NCBI RefSeq assembly: GCF_036850765.1 | Contig: NC_089493.1 | Coordinates: 124,812,239 to 124,876,238 of the forward strand | DNA length: 64,000 nt | DNA from: Saccopteryx bilineata | Lineage: Eukaryota; Chordata; Mammalia; Chiroptera; Emballonuridae | Direction of reading: 5' to 3' | In this document: positions 56,517 to 64,000 of the stretch, one piece after another | Position numbering within the stretch: the first letter of the stretch is position 1 | Layout: each line of letters opens with the position of its first letter | Notes under the pieces: generated by a model | Database searches by the model: none | What the model saw: the letters and a program-made list of their open reading frames with translations, nothing else | Told to the model about the DNA's origin: nothing | Made by a program: the position numbers and the translations under genes

Positions 56517-56655
56517 AGACTCACTCTTGATGCCGAAAAAATTTTGATGTCACTAACACTTAAGTGTGACAAACCAAAAGGCTGATTGAAAACTTTCTGT
56601 ATGTGGGTGATATGGTAGGCTAGTAATGGCTCCCAAAGATGTCCATGTCTGAATC
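56517..56655 (-). other. 139-bp non-L1 segment upstream of L1-A 5'UTR (putative 5' transduction)
   Basis: Lies between the L1-A 5' end and the target-site duplication, so it moved with the element. It contains a nested palindrome (TGTCAC, ACACTTAAGTGT, GTGACA). Part resembles old LTR-type text (GGCTCCCAAAGATGTCCATG). The simplest reading is transcription starting upstream of the L1 5'UTR at the source locus. Confidence 0.6.
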
Positions 56656-57545
56656 TTTATTTCTTTCTTGATCTCATTGTTGACCCAGTCATTGTTTAAT
56701 AACATGCTGTTTAGTTTCCAAGTGTTTGAGTGTTTTTCAATTTTCTTATTGTAGTTGATTTCTAGTTTCATGCCATTGTGGTCAGAGAAGATGCTTGATT
56801 GGTTTCAATCTTCTTAACTTTGTTGAGACTTGTTTTATGCCCTAATATGTGGTCTATCCTAGAGAATGTACAATGAGCACTTGAAAAAAATGTCTATTTT
56901 GCTGCTTTAGGGTGGAAGGTTCTGAAGATACCTATTAAATCCAGTTGATCTAGTGTATCCCTTAATTCTGTTGTTTTTTTGTTAATTTTCTTTCTTGAGG
57001 ATCTATCCATTGATGTTAGTGGGGTATTGTAATCCCCTACTATTATGATATTGCTGTTGATCTCTCCCTTTATGTCATCAAAATCTGCTTTATATATTTA
57101 GGTGCTCCTATATTAGGTGCATATATATTTATAATGGTTATCTCTTCCTGTTGGATTGCTCCTTTTATCATTATGTAGTGACCTTCTTTATCCCTTATTG
57201 TAGTCTTTGTTTTAAAGTCTATTTTGTCAGATATAAGTATTGCTACCCCAGCTTTTTTTCATTTCCATTTGTATGAAATATCTTTTTCCATCCTTTTACT
57301 TTCAGTATATGTGTATCTTTTGTTTTGAGGTACGTCTCCTGTAGACAGCATATGTACAGGTCCTGTTTTCTTATCTATTCAGCTACCCTATGTCTTTTGA
57401 TTGAAACATTTAATCCATTTACATTTAAGATTATTATTGATATGTAGTTGTTTATTGCCATTTTATTCTTTAAAGTTATATTCCTCTTTTACTATATTCT
57501 TTTCCCCCTTTGTTCTGTTTACAACAGGCCCCGTAATATTTCTTG

Positions 57546-58806
57546 CAGCATTGGTTTGGTTGTAATGAATTCCTTTAGTTTTTTTTTGTCTGGGAAGCTT
57601 TTTATTTCTCCTTCAATTTTAAACGATACCTTGTTGGACAAAGAAGTCTTGGTTGTAGGCTCTTGTTCTGCATTACTTTGAATATGTCTTGCCATTTCCT
57701 TCTGGCCTCAAGTGTTTCTGTTGAGAAGTCGGATGTCATCCTTATAGGGGCTCCTTTGTAGGTGATATCCTTTTTTTCTCTAGCAGCTTTTTTTTTTTTT
57801 GTATTTTACTGAAGCTGGAAACAGGGAGAGACAGTCAGACAGACTCCCGCATGCGCCTGACCGGGATCCACCCGGCATGCCCACCAGAGGCGATGCTCTG
57901 CCCCTCCGGGGCATCACTCTGCCGTGACCAGAGCCACTCTAGTGCCTGGGGCAGAGGTCAAGGAGCCATCCCCAGCACCCAGGCCATCTTTGCTCCAATG
58001 GAGCCTTGGCTGCGGGAGGGAAAGAGAGAGACAGAGAGGAAGGAGGGGGTGGGTGGAGAAGCAAATGGGCGCTTCTCCTATGTGCCCTGGCTGGGAATTG
58101 AACCCAGGTCCCCTGCATGCCAGGCCGACGCTCTACCGCTGAGCCAACCGGCCAGGGCCTCTAGCAGCTTTTAATATTTTCTCTTTATCTCTTAGCTTTG
58201 GTATTTTAATTATGATGTGTCTTGGTGTAGATTTTTTTGGTTTCTCTTTAGTGGAATTCTCTGTGCTTCTTGAACTTGTGTGACTTTTTCCTACATCAAT
58301 TTAGGGAAGTTTTCAGCTACAATTTTATTAAACAAGGTCTCTAACCTTTGTTCTTTCTCTTCTTTTTCAGGAATCCTCATGATGTAGATGTTGTTTCTCT
58401 TTAGGTTGTCACAGAGCTCTCTTAGAGTTTCCTCAGAGTTTTTCAGTTTCTTTTCTTTTTACTGCTCCACTTCTGTGCTTTCACTTATCTTGTCCTCTAA
58501 GTCACTGATTCAATCCTCTGCTTCATCCAGCCTGCTTTTAATTCCTTCTAGTGTAGTCTTCATTTCTGATATTATGTTTGTCATTTCTGTCTGGTTCTTC
58601 TTTATGATTTCTGTGTCCTTTTTGATGCTTTCAATTTCTTTACTGAAGTGTTCATTAAGTCCATCCATTGCAGCTTTGAGGTCTTTAAGCATCCTAAAAA
58701 TCATTATTTTATACTCTGGTAATTTGATTACTTCCGATTTATCCAAGATTTTATCAGAGGATTTATCTTGTTGAAGCATATGACTTATGCTTCTCTGCCT
58801 ACCCAT
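57546..58806 (-). pseudogene. L1-B ORF1, dead
   Basis: Starts MGRQRSISHMLQQ at 58806. The coiled-coil part is clear for 98 codons, then stops at 58510 where L1-A has CGA and L1-B has TGA, a CpG-decay stop. Further on, a SINE interrupts it (57792-58158). Confidence 0.85.
57792..58158 (-). mobile_element. Bat SINE in L1-B ORF1
   Basis: Perfect 14-bp duplication CTCTAGCAGCTTTT (57778-57791 and 58159-58172). T-run tail at the left; the head GGCCCTGGCCGGTTGGCTC is on the minus strand at 58158. Confidence 0.94.
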
Positions 58807-59643
58807 TATTCTCTATGACTTGTAGGCTTCTTCCAGCTGTGATCTCCTTACCTAGTAGAGCCTCTTTGAAGTCTTAATTTGTTTGTTTTCTTAACTCAGT
58901 GGTAGTCTCGTTTACTGATCTCAGCAGGGGACTTATTTGAAGCTGTATCCAGGAATGTGGTGGGTGTAACCCGAGACTATGAAGGCCGATCTGCCAGCTT
59001 CTTTCTGGGGATGGGGTGCTTTCTCTGTTTCAGTAGGGGGAAGTATAACTCAGCTCTCCATGGAGACCTGAGTTACTGCCCCTCCTCTCTATTTCCTATT
59101 TTCAGCTGTGTCTTGTTGCTCTAATTGGAGCTGGAGAGCTTTCTGGAGGTGGGTCACCCGGAACCACTTTAGGCTTGTGCTTTGTTGAGGGTTCAACCCC
59201 TCCCCCAGCTATGGCCAGCTCTGCACTGGATGAGTCAGCTTCTCAGGTCATCCCATGCATTCCTCTGTCCGTCACCATCTGTCTCTCTCCCCCCACTTTC
59301 CTTTTGGAAGACAAGCCAGTCCTCTCAGCACACCTCGTTCCCAGGTCCCCAAGCAAGTGGCTGTGAGCAATATTCTCTGCTCTTCTCCTTGTAATGAGAG
59401 CCCTTCTGGGCTCTCAGTCTCACCCCAACTTCGTTCTGGAAGCCAGGGAGACCCACTGCACCTCGGTACTCTCTACCAGGCTCAGTGTGGCTTCTTCTTT
59501 GCTCCTTAGTTTTTGAGACCTGTTCTTTTAATCCAAAGTTGGTTTTTCATGCTGATTGTTCCTAAATTAATTTGTAATCCAGTTTGGTGGTGTGAATTGG
59601 GAGTCTGGGTGTCTGCCTACTCCACTGTCGTCTTGGTTCTCCC
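58807..59643 (-). promoter_or_regulatory. L1-B 5'UTR, YY1 site degenerate
   Basis: The position equivalent to the L1-A YY1 core (AAGATGGC) reads AAGACGAC on the minus strand at 59628-59635. The rest is diverged from L1-A 5'UTR except for short blocks, so it is another or older 5'UTR type. Confidence 0.6.
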
Positions 59644-60018
59644 TCAAAAAAATTCTTAAAATGCTTTAAAAAGACCCCCCAAAACCAGGCACTCCTGAAG
59701 TCAAAGGGAATCGTGCCATCACCGCCAAGGAGTGGGAACACTGCCTATTTTTATTTTGAACAACTGAGAAGCAGTCTGAGTAGCTGATGTATTGTTTGAG
59801 AAGCAGTCTGAGTAGCTGATGTATTGTTTGTCACCACCCCCTGCCACCCGCAGGTGCAAACAGTAGGTCAGAAAGGTGCTATTCTGCCTGGCCCTACCTG
59901 GAGGAGAGAGGTGGGCTGAGAGGACAGTGTCAGACCTTTGTCATAAAGGATCTGTAATGTGATAACAACTCTTTCTTCAAAAAAGAAAAGAAAGATTCTG
60001 TGGCTCAGACTTATCTTG
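59644..60018. other. Unique DNA with a 32-bp tandem duplication
   Basis: Contains the duplication at 59766-59829 described separately. Nothing else recognised. Confidence 0.5.
59766..59829. repeat. Perfect 32-bp tandem duplication
   Basis: GAGAAGCAGTCTGAGTAGCT plus 12 further bases, repeated exactly once (59766-59797 and 59798-59829). No mismatch, hence recent. Confidence 0.97.
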
Positions 60019-60030
60019 CTCAGAATTTTA

Positions 60031-60121
60031 TTGTTTTTAAAGGTGTTTTTTCTTTTTATAGGATTTATTGGGGGTGACACTGGCTAACAAAATTAAATAG
60101 GTTTCAGGTGCACAATTCTCA
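60031..60121 (-). mobile_element. 91-bp L1 3'-end stub
   Basis: Minus-strand text GTGCACCTGAAACCTATT, then GTCACCCCAATAAATCC and a tail. Perfect 12-bp duplication CTCAGAATTTTA (60019-60030 and 60122-60133). An extremely 5'-truncated L1. Confidence 0.88.
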
Positions 60122-60133
60122 CTCAGAATTTTA

Positions 60134-63100
60134 AAAGACCGGGGTGTTGTGACTCAGATGAGGGTGAAGTAGCTTGCCAGAGGCCTCAGACATCCCACTT
60201 TCTATTAGTGCTGTCTTATTTGTGTTTTCTGGAAGAGTTTGGTGGAAGGACGGTGACATAATTTGTAGGTTCTTATGCAGAATGAAAGTAGTTGGAGCCC
60301 CTGTTTGGAACTTACTAAGAACATTGGGAGAGTGCAGATAGCGGCACATTAAACCACATGAGGGGCCCTTCTGAACTTGGGCCCTGGAGTGACCACACTG
60401 GTCCTGCCACCATGAAGCCAGTACTGGTTTGAGGTAGATTTGTTCACTTATTTCCAAGTTTAAAGTTCTGAAAACATTTCAAGTCTGTACAGAAGGTCCT
60501 GTGGTTTAAGAGAAGACAGTGATGTTAGCGTCAGACCCTGCTGCAACCTGGGTTTGCTGGTGACTGGATGCAGGTAGATGGATTCAGCACACAGTGACTC
60601 CCTCTCTCCAGGCTTGTGATGATTAACCACTTCTCTCAGGGGACTCAATCCAGTCGTCTTTCCTGGAAACACTTGGTAATAATGATGAGAGAGTGGGAAT
60701 TTGGGAGGGAACTTGCTTTCTCCAGGCCCTGCATGTTCAGTGGTGGCAGGACAGACCATGCCATGTGCCATGCCAGAAGTAACAGCAGAGGGTGGGGGGC
60801 TGAGCCTTTGACTACCTTGCAGCAGCTTAGGCTTTCAGAGGGGGTGGTCTCCGCCTGTGAGGCAGAGTGGATGTTCATAAGGGATTTCTGAGCTCCTGCA
60901 CTCCAACAAGGGCCTCTAATCCACTCTGGGCCACGAGCTCCTCCAGGCCTGCAGAGTGCCTTGCATTCTCTCTTCCAAGAAAGGAAGACTCTGTCCAAAG
61001 TAGTGAGAGGAAGATCTGGAACCTGAGGATGTTAGGGATGGGGACGGCATGCAAGTGCCTTATTCTCTTACCTCCAGGCCAGTGCATGCATGTGTGTTTG
61101 ACCTTGGAGAACAGCAATGTTTGTGTTCAGCAAGTTTACCCCTTTTAACTGTTGACATCATTTTGGTTCCTGGCAGTGAGCATGCGTGTCACTGCCTGCA
61201 GAGCTGAGGGTAGAAGCAGAAGGGAGAGAAACCAGGGGCCTATGGGGACCTCTGTGCTCTGTAAGGCCATGTGGTGGGGGAGCCTGAGGCTGGAGAGGTG
61301 GGACAGCCATGGTGGACTTTGGCCCACTGCATGACCTTGGCTAAGAGGCTTCTTCTTAAGGGAGGAGGGGGAATCTTCCATGTTTATCCAGTGATTCATG
61401 CCATGTGGCTTGGGGGAATAGAGTCACCTCTACCTAACCCACGCCATAGGTTAACCCAGTGTTTGTGTGTCCTTGTGTTTACTCTCTTGTTCCCAAAGCA
61501 AAGGGTTTTGAGACAACCTTTGCTGAGATACACATTTCAGTGAGGACAGGTTAATCATTAGGCTGAGAGCAAGAGTGTCAACACAGGTACAGATTAGGTG
61601 TTTGTTTCTAATTACAGTAGAGAAATGCTCATTAATTAATAACTTTCTGGTAAGGGGAGATGAGTCCAGTCACCTCCCCTTCTCTTTGAAGGCTAGCTTT
61701 AAGTTTTTCCTGACAACCTGTCAGTGGTGTTTGCCTTAGAAGATTCTCCTTATTGTCACAACTGACCTTCTCTATGATTTTGGACAAACGCCTCCCTTCT
61801 TGAAGTTTCTGCTGTCTCATCTATAAGCAGGGGACACTCTCTCTTCACAGCCATCTCACTGCCTGGAGTCCAGGGTGCAGGAGCAGGACCCTGGAGTGGT
61901 TTATCTGCAGGGGAAACAGTCTGAGACGCTCTCACAGGATGTGTTCCTAGAAACTTAGTGAATTTCTCCACTTGCATGGTACTGCCTCTGTGCTGACCCT
62001 GGTCTCACGGTAGGTTTTCTAGGCAAGGCAGGTGGGCTTTCTCACTGGGAATACGGGCATCCCCAACAGTCACATACTGGCAATGACAACTTGTTCTCAC
62101 TAGGCTAAGTCCTGCCTATGTCACAGAAATAGTAACGAGAGCCCCCACTGTTTACTGAGGGGTGACTGTGGATGAAGGGATGGGGGCGCAGAAATGCACT
62201 AAGGGGCCAATATACAGTAGCTCATTTAATCCTTATGACAGTTCCTTGAGAAATACATTATTTCTGCTTTGTAAGGGAGTTAGGTGATTGCCCAAGGCCA
62301 CACAGTCAGCAAGTGGCAGAGCTGGGATTCTACCCCAAGTACTCAACTCTGAAGCTCCTCTATTCTTCAGTTAAATGCCTATTTAAAGATTCACTAAAAC
62401 TAGAAATGCCCCCTTCTCTGAGCCACAGTCTTCTCTGATTCTTCTTATCACCATGAGGCCAGATGTGAAAAGTCAGAGAGAGCCAAAATGGTCTATAAGC
62501 TCCTTTTACTCTTACAAAATGCAGCACCAAGTCATAACCTGAGGTTACCCACACTGCTCTCAGCCTCCATTGAAAATAGGCATCAGTCATCCAACTGGGC
62601 AGGACCAGTTGTGGGATTCACATAATTTAACACCCAGTTCTCTGCCCTGATGACTGTTTTAAGTATAAAAAAGCAATATACTGAAAGGTAGTTTATTATT
62701 TCATGTATTGAATACTTAAATAAAAACAATAAAAGAAGTATACAAAACTAGATTGTTATAAGAGTTTTAAAATATTAATGAAAAATATTAAATAATACCT
62801 GACAAAAAACAATAAAACTGTTATTTAAGATATTACCATATTGCTTTTTGATTGGCATCCTCACTTGCAATTTTCTTCACCTGTGGACAGAATGAACATT
62901 ACTATGGAAGCTTAGAATATGCTGTTGCACAGATGAATGTGAAAAAAGAGTACGGAATGTAAATTTGTGATTTCCACATTGGGCGGCTGCCCCAGTGCCC
63001 ACCTTAGAGAGAACCCTGATTACAAGTGATGTTTTAACAACCATTTCACCAAATTCAACAAAAAATCAGGTATCAGTTCTGCCAAACCTGTGCGAACTGG

Positions 63101-64000
63101 CTGAATCTCACCACTGGCCAGGATCCAGGCTGGATTTGCCCACTCCTTGTTTGGGGGCATGGCCGAGGTGTGCCTAGCCTCTGGCAGCACAACCAGGGCA
63201 GGAGCCTGGCTGGAGAAGGGTCAGATGGCAAGGGGACTCGCCCTCCTCCTTCTGTGGTTTTCCTCAGGGAGAAATGGTGGGTCAGCAGTGACATGTGCTC
63301 ACTGCCCTCTCACTTCATTTGGGACACTGAGGAGCAAGTAGTTTTTATTGTTCTTTTACAGAAACATTAAAAGGCAAGAAAACATGGTTTTTAGACTTTT
63401 CACACAATTTGCAAACATCATGCATTTTCTTCCGCCATCCACCTTCTGGTAAAAGACACCCAGATTCACAGTCACTTGCCTGGCATAGCAGATGACAGCC
63501 ATGGTCATGGCCCATTCCATTGCCACATACGATGTCAGAGGGTCTAGGGATACGAAGTGTTTTTGGCTACAGAGTTTTTTGGCTACAGAGCTTCTCCCAG
63601 CAGTGTCTGAGTTAGCGTGAGCCGTTGGGCATGCCTGACAGGGTCTGCTTCCTTCCCTTAGAAGATACAGTTGCTGAAGCCCAGGGAGGCGATGACAGAA
63701 GGCCCAGCCAGGTGGAGCCAGCAGCTGCAGCAAAAGCAGGTGTCTTGGCTCCGATTCCGGGACTCCTTCCACTGACCTGGTCTCATGCACGGACAGCTCA
63801 GGAGCCAGAGAAAGCCTTTTTATTTTCCGGATTTCCTTCTTGTCTCCTGTAGCCTTCTGGCTAATGTTCAGATTTGCTTCTTCCTAGCTTCAAACTCACA
63901 CCTCCTAGAAAGTTCGATGCAAAGCTGCTGCTACCTTGAACAAGAACAGAGAATTCCAGTGGGGCTTATAGAAGAATGAAATCAGTCCCAAGCCACGATC
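60134..64000. other. Mostly unique DNA, MIR relic, no exon recognised
   Basis: MIR (minus) at about 62190-62350 (CAAGGCCACACAGTCAGCAA and GGCAGAGCTGGGATTCTA). An AT-rich island at 62640-62860. A short direct repeat, TTTTTTGGCTACAGAG, is at about 63560-63590. Open frames here are short and without domains, so I call no gene. Confidence 0.5.

Larger units (their letters stand above)
48143..56655 (-). mobile_element. 8.5-kb composite L1/ERV element (chimera copy 2)
   Basis: A single insertion into L1-B, framed by TTTATTTCTTTCTT at 48129-48142 and 56656-56669. In minus-strand order: 139 bp non-L1 sequence (56517-56655); L1 5'UTR (55175-56516); ORF1; ORF2 with a SINE at 52676-53090 and a 644-nt deletion at 50959/50960; L1 text ending at 50849; SINE tail and body (50458-50848); ERV integrase and class I-like remnant (about 48575-50457); L1 3' end (48143-48575) with A tail. 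The unit from SINE to tail is the same as in copy 1. Confidence 0.85.
56656..59643 (-). mobile_element. L1-B, 5' portion (5'UTR, ORF1, start of ORF2)
   Basis: Resumes the ORF2 text that stops at 48142. ORF2 N-terminal part is 56656-57460 (endonuclease frames broken), ORF1 57546-58806, 5'UTR 58807-59643. The 5' end on the minus strand reads AACCAAGACGACAGTGGAGT, the counterpart of the L1-A start. The length of L1-B without inserts is about 5.9 kb, so it is essentially full length. Confidence 0.88.

Noticed and set aside
63356..63790. 144-codon minus-strand frame
   Set aside because: No domain, signal peptide or neighbouring exon signal. Length is within chance expectation for this base composition.

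Overview
The window is mammalian nuclear DNA, almost certainly from a bat. It is full of long tRNA-derived SINEs whose heads begin GGCCCTGGCCGGTTGGCTCAG, the VES/Rhin style of SINE that I associate with bats. It also has shorter SINEs beginning CCTGACCTGTGGTGG, young L1 copies and hAT MITEs. Active-looking L1s together with both SINE styles lean towards a rhinolophoid-type bat, but that is inference. I found no host protein-coding exon, tRNA, rRNA or CRISPR. The content is intergenic or intronic DNA carrying layers of nested transposons.

Region by region. 1-4.05 kb: a twin-primed (5'-inverted) L1 interrupted by a 250-bp TA-duplicating MITE and by a 2.6-kb gammaretrovirus-like ERV with two LTRs. 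4.05-8.6 kb: older L1 remnants and three SINEs. 10.4-15.0 kb: a hAT MITE split by a 3.9-kb chimeric retroelement and by a SINE. The chimera runs class II ERV protease-RT-RNaseH, SINE, integrase, class I-like gag/pro, L1 3' end. 15-42 kb: repeat-poorer DNA with MIR, L2, MER5-like and Tigger relics, a 1.2-kb hAT element with a transposase C-terminus (30.9-32.1 kb), a second hAT MITE split by a SINE (33.7-34.4 kb), and several AT-rich islands that may be regulatory. 43.4-59.6 kb: two SINEs, then a full-length older L1 ('L1-B', minus strand) split by an 8.5-kb insertion with a 14-bp target-site duplication. 59.65-64 kb: mostly unique DNA with a 91-bp L1 stub, a MIR and a 32-bp tandem duplication.

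The most notable object is this 8.5-kb insertion. On the minus strand it reads: 139 bp of non-L1 sequence, L1 5'UTR, an intact ORF1, an ORF2 lacking about 640 bp, then the same SINE/ERV/L1-3'-end cassette that forms the 3.9-kb chimera at 10.5-14.4 kb. The SINE sits at the identical ERV nucleotide in both copies. The host sites and flanks differ, and each copy has its own L1-type target-site duplication. The two copies therefore look like independent retrotranspositions of one composite L1/ERV element, not a segmental duplication. Its copy number and any master locus cannot be judged from this window.
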